Shown: positions 25,610-39,562, numbered from the stretch's first letter. The stretch is DNA of 64,000 nt from Brachypodius melanocephalos (GCA_013398615.1 VZSR01001685.1:2956590-3020589), one strand, 5' to 3'. Program-made: numbers and translations. The notes: generated by a model from the sequence alone, not told the origin.

Positions 25610-28600
25610 ATTCTTTTAATGTTTACAGTTTTACCTTAAAAAAAACAAAAAAAACCCCTACATTTTCACTTTGTTTCTTTTTCCAGAACTTTTTCTCAAT
25701 AATTTAATATTTCATCTTTACTCATTTTTATCCTGGAGCTGTTAGCCTTCTTAATCATGCATAATTTTTTAACAAATTGGCTTTTTGCCACTTGATTCAA
25801 CTCCTAAGCCTTCTGCCCCCTGCATGTCAATACAGTTCTTCATGGCTCTTTGAAATCTCCTCAGATTACTTCTGCCTTCCACAAACTCTGCTCCTTTCTT
25901 GACTGCACCACTTCTTTAGGTAGTACGTCTTGGGCCACTTCATTATCAAGGTCTGATAACAATAATTTCTATAGTTTTTTCAATCCTTTCTCTTACCTCT
26001 TTTGTTCTGGAGACACTACTTTGACCACGCAATGCATCACACTGATGTCACGGCACCAGCACAAGCCTTTGTTGGTTTCAATGTTCTTTTGAAACAGCTG
26101 AGAGCATTTCACAGCTAACAGAGTGCTCTGCTGATTTCTCCCAGACATGTGTTTGTTTCATTGAATTTCGACAACTGATAAATATTTCAGGTGAAAGGAC
26201 GTAAAACGATCCCATAAGTAATATTTCTGAAAAACTTTAATTGACCTATTCTGGGCATATCTATAGATTTTAGCTTAGTATGGTTTTTAAAGCTGAGGAG
26301 AAAACTGAAACATGCAAGGGACTTTTCTGCTCTTTTCCAAAGCCCTGCTCAACAGGACTATGTACTGACCAGGAGGGAAGTCGTTCTCTGAATCCTTCCT
26401 GTGGACAGAAAATTCCCCATCTCAGCACACTTGGTGCCCTCTTCTGATGCAGGCCTTACTCCATGTATAGCTCCTTTCTTTCCTAATCACTTTGTGAAAA
26501 TGAGGTCTTGCATTTTAAACTCTGACTCTTCCAGTATACCGCTTCTTTTACCATTCACCATGATTCCTACCCTATTAAAATCATCCTAGACAGGAACGAC
26601 TTGCCTTCTGTTTCTGCCTGTCTCCTCCTCTTGCTTCTTGGCTTAAGAAGCTTCTCAAATTGAAAGAAAAAGCAGGTGATGAAATATAAAACTGTTGAGT
26701 CTGATTGTGTATTTCAGCACTCTGATAATACATAAATACATAATACAAATATCCTGATGATACCTGCTCAGCTGGAAATAGCTGAGGCTACAAAGTAGGT
26801 AAGAGCTCTTGAAATTGGCAAAATTACCCTCTGAATGAGACACAGGGACTTTGGCTCAACAATATAATTTTTACAATAGGCTTCTATGAAATAAAATATC
26901 AAAAGAAATCTGCACAGAGAGGTCTGTTTGAGAGGTAACATTGAGCAGAGAAGCAAGAGAGGGTCACACAGGTAACGAGGGGAAAATGACACACAAAGGT
27001 TATCAAGAGGGAAAAAGATACAATAAATTGTTAATGCAGATGCCCTACAGCAGCGGGGAAAGAACTGACAGGTGAATAGGTAATTCATTAAACTGAGGTG
27101 CAAACAGGAAATGTTTTTAAATGAAGAAAGGGAAAAAAGTAGGGTGGAACCTTCAGTGCCTGAGTTTCTCAGTGAGAAAAGAGTCTGCAGTGTAGGCTAG
27201 AAAGAAGAAGAATCATGTTTTAGTAAGGTAAAAAAAAAAGGTTGAAAAAGGAAAGAAATTAATGAAAAGTTTAAACAATCAGAACAAAAAAATATGGAGA
27301 AATAAAACCCAATATTTTTCTAGCTTCAAAGAGATCTGGGTGTCTGGCTTTCTTCTATCAAGAGCACTAGTCCAGAACCTAAGTAATCTTGACAACTAAC
27401 AATAACAATTATCTGAATTAACATCATCTGAATTTTGGGGGTTACTCTAAAGTCTTTAGACATATTGACTTTTTAATTCAATTTTCCATGGCTATCTCAC
27501 GGTTTTATTTTTTTTTTCTCTCCACCTCTGAAACAAGATAAAACTTAAAGAACGACCAGAATGTAAGGACCTATTATAAAAGGGTGTTGAAAAGGCAGCA
27601 TGTGTGGGTATTCAAGGCACCACATAATAGCAGGAATTTTTCAAAGGTTCTTTCCTACATAGACACCTTACAGAACTCACCCAACAACAGAGCAAAACCT
27701 CAACAGCTAGTTTTCAAAAGGCAAATTTCAACACATCTTCTAGTGATGCTGCTTCTTAGTGGATTTTTAGTCAAAGGGGATTAATAATTAATAATAATAT
27801 CCAAAGATATCCTATTTTGATTCATTGTAAGGACTATGCTAAAGGACAGGGGAAGCAGAAGCAGCATTTCCCCCATCTTTATAGGAAGAGTTGTATGTAC
27901 CAAGTAGCAGGTTAAAAAGGGAAATTTTATGGGTGAGCATGCAAGTAATAGATACAAATTATGCTCTGAGATATCACAAGGCAACTTGACTATGGAGACC
28001 CAAGTCCCAGATATTATGCAACTTACATTTTATTTTTGCTTAACCTGATAGTATGATCTTGATGTTATATCAGGATATAAGGATGTCAGAAAGATCTAAA
28101 TTCACACATATCTTTTAAAAATGGGGTTTAGGTCAAGAATTTTTGGAGAATGCAATATAAATGTATAGAAACTTCCATTTGCATAATTTAATTTATTTAC
28201 GACTCTCATAAAACATAATGTCATTTTTTAAAAAAAGCAGTTTGCAATTTCATGGGCTTTATTGGACCCTATTTGGAAAATTTTATTCCACACCTCGAAA
28301 CATGACAGAAAAAGAAAAGGAATCCTTTTTGAGAAATTTTAATGCAAAATTGATTGTACACCTTTTGTTTTGCCTGTATGACCTAATGCTCTGTTCCCAT
28401 ATTGTTCTGAATAGCTGAGTGCCTGAAAATTTTTACAATGTTTAATTGAATCAAATAAGGACCTCATTAAATTTTTTATATATATGTATATATGAGAGGT
28501 TAGAAAAAGATATCAGCCTTTAATGTAATTCATAGAATGAGTGAAGAAAAGATACATTCTTGGTAGTACAGTAGAACAGTGAAATCAGAGGTAAAGGAGA

Positions 28601-31600
28601 GACAAGCCTCTGATCATTGAGACCAAAGCAAAACAGAAACAGTTTATTCCATTGCAGGAGGCAAGGGACGATTCATCAACAGTAGTAGATAGAGAGAATA
28701 AAAAGGCAAGGACATATATTATATTTTTAGAAATTTGGTCAGTTAGGTATTTTCTATCTCTATTTCTCACTATTCTGAAAAGTATGCATACTCTTCAATG
28801 TGTTGTCCTTTTCAAAAACCAGACAAATTCGACCCTTTCCATCTGGTACAACTGCAGACTCTCTGAGGCAGGTGCATTCTTTCAGCATTTTTCCAATTGA
28901 CTTCCAGAGTGCTGATGCACAGATTTTTTGTGTCCATGAATTTAAATTATTCCTTTAAACTGAATAACTGGATTACATATCAGAGCAGATTTTCGAGCTT
29001 ATAATGAAAATTCTACATACTGTTAAAAGTAATTGCTCCTTGCTCTATTTACATAATGTGTTTTACTAATAAACAGAGAACAAAGTAAGTTAATGAAAAA
29101 ATTTTAAAAATGGCCTTTTTTCCTCTCAGCGTGGTGGGGGTTTTTTTTGTTTGTTTTGTTTTTTAATATAAAGATATGGTTTCCTTAACTGCTTATAAGG
29201 TATTGCTTCCTTCAATATTTACTTACTTTAGAAATGCGTTCTGGTAAGTTTCCTCAAATATAAGCACTAAAATCTGATTTCATTCTGATTTTTCATTGAC
29301 ATACATCGGATGATTTCATTTCAGGGTGTTTCTGATTTGCCTCTTTTTATGTGGAAAATTAACTCTAAAACCAAACCTAGAAGCTTAACATAAGTCAAAT
29401 TCTAGCAAAGAGCATCCTCTTAAATGAAATATCAAAGCTTCTTTTTATCTCATGTTTGGAGGAATTAAATCTCCTCCAAAACCATGGAAAAGGTGAGTTC
29501 ACTGCATTATTAGCTTTAATGTATGCAAAGAATAATTATGAATTAAAGAGATTAAAAGAACCTAAATCCTAAAGAGAGTTTTGGAGCATTTCATGAAGTG
29601 CCATCCTGAAAATCATTTGGCAAACAGATTCAAGTGTGAATCACAGAATGTGGTCCTTTACATCATTATTCTGACAAGTGGTTCTTCAGTACTGAGTGGT
29701 ATCCTGCAGAGCCAAAAATGTTCCAGTAGGATTTGCCCAGTGAATCAAACATCTTGTAATTGGATTTGTTACTAGCCTACAATAAAAAGCAAATGCCAGA
29801 AGGCAAGAATTTGTTTTTACTGTGTACATGTGTTAGTCTTTTTAATCAGCAAAATATTTATGCTGAAATACATGGGTTTAGTCGTAATTTTCTACAGTGC
29901 AAACTATCTTAGAAATAAATAATAGCCCCTGTTAAGGAAAGCTACAATTAAAACAAAATGCTTGCTTATTTTTAGTGCAGACAGTGCGGTGTACCACAGC
30001 TACTGGTACTGGCATAACTGAATCTTTTGACATCTCAGCATCTGTTTACCAAATGAATTTTCATATCACAATAAAATTGCCAAAGCTATTGAATGAGTGC
30101 AGAGAATGAACACAATTTTTCATAGAGTTAAATTCTAAGGTGAGCTTTTTGATTTTTTCTGTAGCTAGGAAGCATCTGGATTGAAGTAGTGTTTAACTGT
30201 ATGGCAGAAAGTCTGTGAAAAAGAGCAAAATATAATCATTAATTTACCAGTGTTTAGACAAGAGACAGATATTCCTTCTGGTTAATTTTTCTTCCCTGCA
30301 AAGAAAGTGAAGTAGGAATATCTCTGTGTCTTGTCTGTGAAACTATTCATCAAATAACTCTATACCTCAGTTAATAACATGGAAAAGCTATGCTTCCAGA
30401 AGAACACAAGATGCCACATCAACCAGAGAGCAATCTCAAAGGTTTAATTGCCTTTGGGGAAATCCACCTCACCTGTGTGTGTGTGTCAGTGTGATGTTCT
30501 TGGTGATACCTGCCAGTGCCTTTGGGGTAAGTCAGTAGACTCCAAATGAAACACTTAATTGATTTCTCATGTTGCAGATTTAATTTTAATATTATCTTAA
30601 AAACAGTATCACAAACACTCACTGAGGAAGTTTACAGAAACATTGGCTTGCCTCTGGCTCTATCCCTATGCCATGTTCACCTTAACCAGCACTTCCAAAG
30701 GTCACCTTTGTAGAGTAAAAGTGGTCTGAGAGAGTCTTGCTCACCAGAAGTTTATCCTTATACACATACACACTATTTTGTTGGGAGACTTTTTTTACCT
30801 AGAGATTTTTAGGTGGATTGGGTCACCTTTTCCAGGTTCTTTCTAAAGGATCTCAGAAAAATTACAATGACAAGATTTGGGTCTCCTGCCTCAGGCAGGA
30901 CTGAAATGTTTGAGGTTGTGCTTCCAGCTCTGTGTTATATGGTTGGTAACAGTGAGTGAAATAATGGTGTGTTTTCATAACCATGTGTTTCAAAAACTCA
31001 TGAGAATCTTTGTTTCCAGGATCAGAGCAGTGAGTGGCAGCAAGCCCCTAAGCCAAACATAAGAATGCTGCACCACACACAGAAATATTGAGCTGGTCTT
31101 AGCTACATATATCTTCAGCAAACTTACAGGCCAGCAATCAATTAATCAGTTCTAAAAATACTGGTGGGTCAGAGTTGAAAAAGGCAAGAGACTGGTTACA
31201 TCATCATGTATGATCATGGCCATCAGGAAATAGGTACTGTGAAGCCAGTTTTATATGCCAAAGTCCATACGGAGTAAAATACCGTTAGTCACTGACTTTA
31301 ATTAATTAAAGAGTTGTTTCTCAATATTGTTTTACTCATGTCAGTTGGTGATTAATATAGGGAATTTTCCACTAAGGAAATGAGAGCTATCAGTAATACT
31401 GCAGAATGAGGTAGTAGAACATACAGCATATCACCACATGTCTACATACTCTCCTTTGACTTGTGAATTTAACTAGTAACAGCTCTACCTCTCTTTTTTT
31501 TTTACTCACTGTGGGAAATCTCATCATTCACCTTGGCCCCCTTTCCCCTCATTTTAACAAATCTGCTAGTGCTCAACTCAGCAAGAGTTGTCATAAGTTT

Positions 31601-32491
31601 TTTAATGGAAGACATAAGATTTCAAGAAATTAATATCACAACCTGATACTTCAAAAGATGTTTTGAATATCTAGTAGCGACAGAAATCTAGCTACTCTTG
31701 TCATTCTTTGAAGACTTACTGTTTTGTTATTCAAAATGGCATTTGGGCTTTTTATACAGTGCAACAGATATTGTAGTGAAATATGGGGAATGTGTTAATA
31801 TACCACGTTAATATATATAAAACACTAAAAATGACATGATTTCTAGTGACTCTGCTCTACACTGATTAAAATACACAGCCTTAGAGGCACTAATCAACTA
31901 AAAAATTCCTTTCTCTAAGCTATTTTGTCCATGTATATCTGAGAGATAATTACACTGCTAATTCTATATAATAGTTTGAAGGCCTTCCTTAATGGCACAA
32001 TGCTGTATTTTCAAAATGAAGAAAATAATGTGCCAATTAGAATGAGATGGAATTTAAATACATTCATAACATTTAAGTAATTGGTCTCCTTGTAAGTGGG
32101 GTTCTGGGTGACTGGTGGAGACACATGCAGCCATACTGTGTTAATATGCAGTACCAGTCAACATAATTTGGTCAAATGTCACATCAAGATGTGCATTAAA
32201 GAAAACACCTCTCAAGGTCAAGTAGTAGATTTTAAAGCAGCTAGTTTTGCAGTAGACGAGAAAGACAATTGTTGATATACCTCTAATTAATTGACTGAAG
32301 AGAATATTACATTTAGATGTTAGTTCTGATAAGAACAATACAATTAAATTCGGAATACTTGTTAGATATAGCAGTTCAAATTGATTTTAAAAGGAAAAAT
32401 ATGTGAAAGATCAAAAAGTCAAAATAGACTAAATTAAAATATTTAGATTCAATAAAAATAATAGATAAACTAGACAAGCATAAACAAAAAA

Positions 32492-32591
32492 NNNNNNNNN
32501 NNNNNNNNNNNNNNNNNNNNNNNNNNNNNNNNNNNNNNNNNNNNNNNNNNNNNNNNNNNNNNNNNNNNNNNNNNNNNNNNNNNNNNNNNNN
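32492..32591. other. Assembly gap (100 N)
   Basis: Unresolved bases. Confidence 1.
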
Positions 32592-33169
32592 CTGGTGTCA
32601 ATTTTACTCAGTCACAAAAATCAATTAATCACTCAGTCAATCACACAGTATGTATGTATGGTAAATGGTAACTGTGATTGCACTTAGTAAAATACTTAGT
32701 TTAAACTGCAAAATAAACTCTTGTAAATTTTAGTCCTTTCTTATCACTGCTGCTTTATTATAAGTTTAGTTAAACAGTACCGTCACAATAGTGATTTCCA
32801 GCATAATTGGAGTTAGATATGCCATATTTATTCCTTAGGAATTTAGTATGCCTTCTTCTAGTGTCTCCAAATAAAATAGTCAAAATAAAAGAAGAATGGA
32901 AAACTTACTTAAAAAAAAATCTTGGTACTGATTGCAAAAGACCAAACCACAGATGAGATAAATTTAAAAGATAGTGCAGGGCTTTAACACACCAAAGCTG
33001 TAAAAAATATTATCCTACTCTATCTGAAATTCAACAATGGTAAGAAGTAGCGAGAATACAGTTAAACCCACTACTTTGCACACATTTTATCATTGTTCTG
33101 CAAAGATTATAAACCCAAAAAATAAACAAACTAACTAAAAAAAATTTGCATTAATTAAAATAATTGAGA

Positions 33170-33225
33170 TATAATATATACTAATATATATATTATATAT
33201 AGGGAGAGAAACTAATATATATTAC
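33170..33225. repeat. TA-rich palindromic low-complexity tract
   Basis: Repeated ACTAATATATATAT / ATATATTA segments on both sides of AGGGAGAGAAACT, partly self-complementary. Confidence 0.7.
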
Positions 33226-36200
33226 TAATTCGCTGAGATTTGCAGAAGTGGTGTAGTCTAGGTGTCTACAATATCATGCATGACCTAAACTAATAAATGA
33301 AAATGAGTCTGTATCTAGTGTTTTCAGGAAAGAAGACAGAGCAATAACACCTATAATACACCAGCATCTTCAGTACTCAACCACATTAAATGCAGTTGGG
33401 TCGAATAGCCAGTAGACATAGAACAAATGGACAAGTCTATACTGGAGAAATATGAAGGTTTCTATTCCTTTAAGCTTTTTATGACATGCTAATCTGTAGG
33501 GGTTAGTTACACATACCCTTTCTTCTTTATCCTATTAAGTGAAAATTAAAGATAGCAACATACAAGGGAGACAAATTTCCCTACAATCATAATAACACTG
33601 ATGCATAAAACAGAACATGCAACTGAAACAACATCATGTTAAGGCTGTTCTTGAGATAAGAAATGTTTCAGAAGCTGCATATTAATTAATTGGATTGGCT
33701 TACATGAATTGTTCCTCTTGTTGTTTGCCTGATGTTTTTAAATCAAGTAAACACCAAATTCCGCAAAAGAAATGTCTCAGTCTGCTTTTTTTAATTTTTT
33801 CTCTTTTTTTTTGTTTTTTTTTGTTTTTTTTTTTCATGAGTTCCTTCAAGGACAGAGAGATGTGTTTATCTCAGGAATCACTGTTTAAAAATTGTGCTGT
33901 AAATAGGACCAACCATGTATAGAGTCCTAATGGTCTCTAACTTAGGAGAATCTACCACAACCCTTGTTACCGTATTTCAATGTTTTACTACCTCCTAACT
34001 AAAAGGCTTTACTTATATCAAATTAGAGGACTTTTGTTACAAAATTAAACTGATTGTTCCTTATTCTTCAACTAACAAAACTGGAACAGAATTTTTCATG
34101 ACCTGCACTCTAATCTGTTCTTTGCATTTTTTTAATGCTTTAGAAAGCTGTTGTTTGTCTCCAGCTTTAGTCTTTTATTTTCTCCACCAACAAATATATA
34201 ACTTCACCGTATTCCAGAAGCAGTATTTTTTAGACCTCTGCTTCTTTCTACTGTTTTTCTTGCAATGTTAGCATATATTATTTTGTAATGTAATTACACA
34301 ATCACATTTGAAAAGAAAATAAATAAAACAAATGGATCTCAGAACCAAGTCAGACTACTAGCACACCTAAAATAACATCCCTTTGCAAATGGAGACAGGA
34401 TGTCGCTTGGTGAAGAATCCAAAACAAACTTGAGAAAGGACTCATCAGCTTTGTTCCAAGAGGGTAAATCTGTTTCTAGTCTACAGGAAACCCATGGTTT
34501 GCATTGGGTGTGAGAGGAAGATGCTGTTCTATAAGCTGTACAAGCTGTAATCCACTTATTACAACTGCAATGGATATTCTTGTTACTTTGATCTGAGTAT
34601 CAGTCTTTATTATTGCAACCCACTGCATGTGAGAAAAATTTGAGACATACTTCCAAAGGGGCAGGAGCAGAACAACGGTTCCCATTTCTTTCTTCCTCTT
34701 GGGAAATTTTTAGTGATGGATCATTTGCTCATGTCTGAAAATGTATTTGTCTTTTTTGTCTTTTTTTTTTCAATGAGGAAACTATTCTATCACAAATTAT
34801 CTGTTTGTGTATATTACTACAGCTCCCAAAAGCTCAGTGCTTTTACTAATCCTCCCTTCTGCTGCATACTACAATTATAACAGAGAGTACAAGGTCATTT
34901 CATTTACAAAGACCATAGCAAATGAGTGTAAAACAGGAGACAACTGACAGATAAGGAAAGACAGGAAAGTACAAGGGAATAATGAGGGAATACTAGACAC
35001 AGTGATAGGCATCAGTCTCAGCACAGAATCATCTTTAAAAGTGTGAGTCCTTTTATATTTCTTTTTCTTTTAAGTAGGTAATACTGAAGTTTAGATTTTT
35101 AAAGAAAAGACTAGAAAACAAGGAGGGAATAACAAACTAGTTTCTGGATGTTTTATGAGACTCACTTCTGATATTGAGCTACAATCAGTGGAAGAGAAAG
35201 AAGGTGATTGTTTTACAAGAGAAAAATTGGATTATAAAAAAAATGGCAACATGTGCTGGCCAGGGGCTGGAGGCAGTGTCTCAATGCCAAATGAGTAGGA
35301 AGATGTTGGAAGCAAATAGGGTTTGAAAGGTCCTGAAAGGAAAGACAAATTGAGAATGTTTGATATGGCACTGGAGAGATACACATAGATCTAAATTCTA
35401 TTACATAGCTTTTTTTAAAAAAAAAAATTGCCTACCATCTGTATTTTCAAATTAAAGTCTTTTACACACTAACAGTGTGTGCAGCATATCAGAATCTAAA
35501 AATAGTTACTTGCTCCAATTTGTCTGAGATGTGGTGCTCAACTCTATGTAACACAGGGCATTAACATAAATTAGTAAAGAGGAGACACCCAAATGCTCCA
35601 AAATATTACTTTGTGCTGTTCACATATAACTACTGAGCACATTGCAAGAAGGTGGCCAGCTGCAGACCAGCATAGCCATATTCTGCATCCTCCCTATGTT
35701 ATTATCTTTTGTCTATACACAGTGTTTTCAGACAAGTTTGATAATGGCTGTTTGTTTGACATTCACTCTGTCTGATATATTGTCCCACAAGCCTGAGATA
35801 CTTGCTGATTAAGGTGAACAGTGCCAGAACAAGCAACTGAAACAACAAAAGCCTGGTCAGAAGTATTTGCTCTTGCCAGGATGAACACCTCTCTTCACAT
35901 ATAAATAGTGATTGAAATACATTTTCTATGATTCCTCAGTCTCCTTGACTGTTCAGTTTTCATTGTTTGAGTAGTCTGTTCTCTGGTATGTGCTGCAATA
36001 AAATGAATGTTCCTTTTCAAGGTTATTTTGTGTGCAAGTGACTGACCAGCATTAAGTACACCTGTAGCATAAAGACTCTCCAAGGTCTTTAGGCCTTCTA
36101 AACATCACTCAAGACTTATTTCAGAGCCAAGTTGAGCTTTGATGGACTTTTTTTTTTCATGTCACAAATATTATTCTTGCAGCTATAGGAAAATAAGCAG

Positions 36201-37050
36201 TTTTCTACAGGAAACTGAAACTAGAGGGTACCCAAGTCTCATTCCTTCTATTCAAATCTTGTCTTGCACTGTTACAGCTTCACAAAATATGAAGAAATTG
36301 GAATGTACACTTTAGTCTCTGTGGTTCTATTTGACTTTCTTATTAGAATTTCTCTCTCTCTCTTTCCACCTCTGCTGATTACATTTCAACAAACTGTTGT
36401 CTAACATCATATAAACTTGCTGGAAGGAAACAGTTTTCTGTTTTATCTGTCTGTCTTTTTAACCAATTATGGCATTTCCCTTTGGATAAAGATGGGCATT
36501 TAAAATATTAATATTTAAATAATTAATTTAAAATACATAGATTCATATTTTATCCTGGACAACTAAAAAACTTATGGATTTTTCAAGTCTAAGATAAATG
36601 CATCCATTTTTTTTCCTATGAGTGTTTTCAAACTGACTAGCATGTACAAATTCGTAAACCAGACTTCTCCTTCATAGGAAATGTTATTCTTCAGTGGTGA
36701 AGCCTTGAAAAGAATGGCTAATGCCATTGCCAAATGGGTTTTAAGACATGAAAGGTTTATAGTAGGTATTTTTTAAATTTTCCTTTTTGTCTCACAGAAG
36801 ATGGCTATTCTTAACTGAATAGAATAGAATAGAATTATATTCAAAATTTTCTTCACTGTTCCAATAATCACTGAAAAGACAATACCTTACAGTTTGTGAA
36901 AAGCCTTCATTTTCTGAAAGTATGCATATTGGAAATGAAATTTTCCACTAGCTACAGAAACTTACGGCTTTCAAGATACATCTGCCCACTGTCAATTTAA
37001 TTGGAGAAAATAATGTCAGAGATGGTAAGATCTGCTAAGATAAATTCTAT

Positions 37051-38830
37051 TCACAGAATCACAGAATCACAGAATCACAGAATATGTTGAGTTGGAAGGG
37101 ACACACAAGAATCACTGAATTCAACTTTTAGCCCCACACAGAACCATCCCCAAGAGTAACATCATGTACCTGAGAGCATTGTCCAAATGCTTCTTGACCC
37201 CTGTCTATGGGTTTCGTGCCCTAACCACTTCCCTGAGGAGCCTGTTCCAGTGTCCAAACACTCTCTGGGTTAAAAGCATTTTCCTAATATCCAACCGAAG
37301 CCTACCCTACTCAGTGAATTTCAGGCCATTCCCTGGGATCTTGTCACTGGTCAGCACAGAGCAGAGTGCCTGCCCCTCCTCTTCCCCTCACAAGGAAGTT
37401 GTAACTGCAGTGAGGTCTCCTCTGAGTCTGCTCTTCTCTGGACCGAACAGACCAAGTGACCTCAATCTTTCCTCATACAGCTTCCTCTCAAAGCCCTTCA
37501 CCATCCTCACGACCCTTTTTCAGATAATCTCTAATTGTTTAATGCTTTTCCTCTTTTGTGGCACCCAAAGCTATCCCCAGCACTCGAGGTGAGATCACCC
37601 CAGTGCAAAGCAGAGCAGAGCAGGAATATCCCCTCCTTTGCCTGGCTGGTGATGCCATGCCTGACGTCCCCCAGGACAGGGCTGACACTGTTGACTCAGG
37701 TTCAACCTGCCATCGAGCAGTACTCCCAGGCCCTTTCTGTGGCACTGCTTTCCTGCATCTCATTCCTCTGTCTGTATGTACATGCAGGGTTGCCCCATCC
37801 TGGGTGCAGAATTGGGCACTTTCCTTTGTTGAACTTCATACAATTAGTGAGTGCCTAGCCCTCTAATTTTTTGAGTTTTCTCTGCAGGGTCTCCCTTCCT
37901 TCAAAGGCTTCTCCCAGTTTTGTATCCTCTGTCTACTTGCTTAGTATTCCTTTCAGTCCTGAATGAAAGTCATGAAGATGTTGAAGCATACAGGGCTGAC
38001 CATGGAGCCCTGTGGAATACCACTAGTGAGAGGTCACCAGTCTGATGTCACCCCATTCACTGTAACTTTGTGCTCAACTTGTGAGCAAGTTGCTCACCCA
38101 ACACATGTTGTGTTTATCCAGCTGTGTGCTGAAAAATTTGTCTGGAAGGATCCTGGGAGAGAAAGTATTGAAAGCTTTGCTGAAATCCAAACAGATTACA
38201 TCATCAGGCTTCCACTGATCAGCTAGGTGAGATACCATGTCATAAAAGCAAATCAGATTTGATAAGCAGCACTTTCCTTTCATAAAGCCATGATGGTTGT
38301 GACCAATTACTGTGTTGTCCTCCTGGTGTTTTTTCTGTAACTTGGTGAGGCACTGAAATGAGACTGACAATCCTATAGTCTCTGGGATTCTCATTTGTTC
38401 CCTTCTTGAAAAGTGGGACAACATTCACCAGCTTCCAGTCAGCTGGGACCTCTCTGGGTTCCCAAGACCATTGAAAAATCATAAAGAGATGTTTTGCAAT
38501 GACATCAGCAGCTCCTTGAGGATTCTCAGATGAATCCCATCAAGCTGTTTAGGTTTACAAGGATCCAGCTGGAGCAGCAGATCCTGCAAAATTCTGGAAT
38601 CAACTGGGAGGTGATCATTTTTGCAGGCATGGTCCTCCAGCTCAGGGTTATGGGAACCCCTTGGTGCATCATCCATGCCAAAGGCACAGGCAAAGGATCC
38701 ATTAAAAACCTCTGCCTTGTCCATGTCGCTGTTTGGCTGGGAAGGAGAAAGCTGTAAATTTTTGCTGCTTCTTCGTGGTACCCTGTCACCTTTGATATTT
38801 TTGAAGGAGTTTTGCTGAGCTGGGAAAGTG
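37051..38830 (-). mobile_element. CR1 LINE, long degraded copy with reverse-transcriptase remnants
   Basis: The plus-strand left end has four exact CACAGAAT units (37052-37083), the complement of the ATTCTGTG 3' tail of CR1. The CR1 3' region in reverse complement follows (GAGTTGGAAGGGACACAC, TTCCCTGAGGAGCCTGTTCC, GCACTCGAGGTGAGATCACC). Further right, minus-strand frames give typical CR1 reverse transcriptase pieces: DWKLVNVVPLFKKG and HGFMKGKCCLSNLICFYD, then LDFSKAFN, split over at least two frames (38074-38424, 38240-38482, 38479-38724). The copy is therefore frameshifted and dead. The 5' end is missing; the right boundary is uncertain by about 100 bases. Confidence 0.93.
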
Positions 38831-39335
38831 GGTAAGAAGTGGTTAAAAAAATATCCGCACCACTCTGTTTCAGCTGTCAGTCATCAGGGCTACCAAGGCT
38901 AGATGTTCACCCTTCAGGCAGTTTTGTGACTGCAGCTCAAAATGAGCCCTGTCTGAGCAGAAACATACAATTATTCCAATCAAATTATTCCTAGGCTACA
39001 CAGTACAATTACCCAGACTAATTTGAAAGATGAATTAATTGAAGGATTATTTCTTCCCTTTTTTTTTTTTTTTTTTTTAATAAAAGTCCCTGTGTAGGAT
39101 ATTCATAAAGAAAAGTCAAACACTTGACTTTCACGTTAGGGACTCTATTAGATGTCTGTTTTAATAAGAAACAGACTTTGTTTCAGCTCTTTACTTTCAG
39201 GAAGAGGAGAAGAATTTAGCACTGCAAATCAGCCCTTACGATAGCACAGAACCAATATATAAAAACAGAAGGACAAAAGCGATGCTTTGTCAAAATTTTC
39301 TTTCTTTATTTTTTTTTTTTTTTCCTCTTTCACAG
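38831..39335. other. Immediate upstream region of the first coding exon
   Basis: Non-coding. A T-run of about 19 lies at 39059-39077. A TATA-like box and SOX-type motifs are described separately. The final 40 bases are the pyrimidine tract of the splice acceptor. Confidence 0.6.
39175..39335 (+). promoter_or_regulatory. Possible proximal promoter of CDH19 (TATA-like box and SOX-type motifs)
   Basis: A TATATAAAAA box lies at 39256-39265, about 100 bases before the ATG. SOX-type cores are nearby: ACTTTGTTT at 39175-39183 and GCTTTGTC at 39284-39291. CDH19 is known as a neural-crest and Schwann-lineage gene, so SOX control would fit. Against it, the strong splice acceptor ending at 39335 implies an upstream first exon, and short AT-rich motifs are common here. 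This is inference only. Confidence 0.25.
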
Positions 39336-39562
39336 ATTAAGATTGATTGGAAAGACGGTTCAGCATGAATTCCTCTGCATTGCTATGTCTCATGGTGGTG
39401 CTGGCTCAGCTTTGGCCCTGCTCTCCCAGCATGCAGAACTCCAGAGCTCAAGACACAGTCCAGTCTTTCGCAGCGGTTCGGAGATCAAAACGGGACTGGC
39501 TGTGGGAGCCTTTTTTCGTAACTGAGGAACAGATTTCACCACATCCTGTGTATATTGGACAG
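39336..39562 (+). CDS. CDH19: CDH19 first coding exon (5' UTR 39336-39364, coding 39365-39562)
   Basis: Encodes residues 1-66: signal peptide, short prodomain, furin site RRSKR and the start of EC1 (DWLWEPFFVTEEQ). A very strong acceptor (long pyrimidine tract then TTTCACAG) ends at 39335, so a non-coding exon upstream is likely, as in other type II cadherins; I could not locate it. The start ATG at 39365-39367 has A at -3, and an in-frame TGA lies just upstream at 39344-39346, so translation cannot begin earlier in this exon. The donor is CAG|GTATGA after 39562. The exon ends in phase 0 between Gln66 and Leu67. Confidence 0.93.

Larger units (their letters stand above)
19976..37050. other. 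Non-coding DNA, no gene recognised
   Basis: AT-rich, no supported exon on either strand. Contains two assembly gaps (20969-21068, 32492-32591), a T/G tract at 25513-25609, and TA-rich or ATT-like low-complexity patches near 28478-28495 and 33170-33225. Confidence 0.6.

Noticed and set aside
38074..38789. Independent minus-strand genes
   Set aside because: The products are CR1 reverse-transcriptase pieces in different frames; one dead LINE explains them all.
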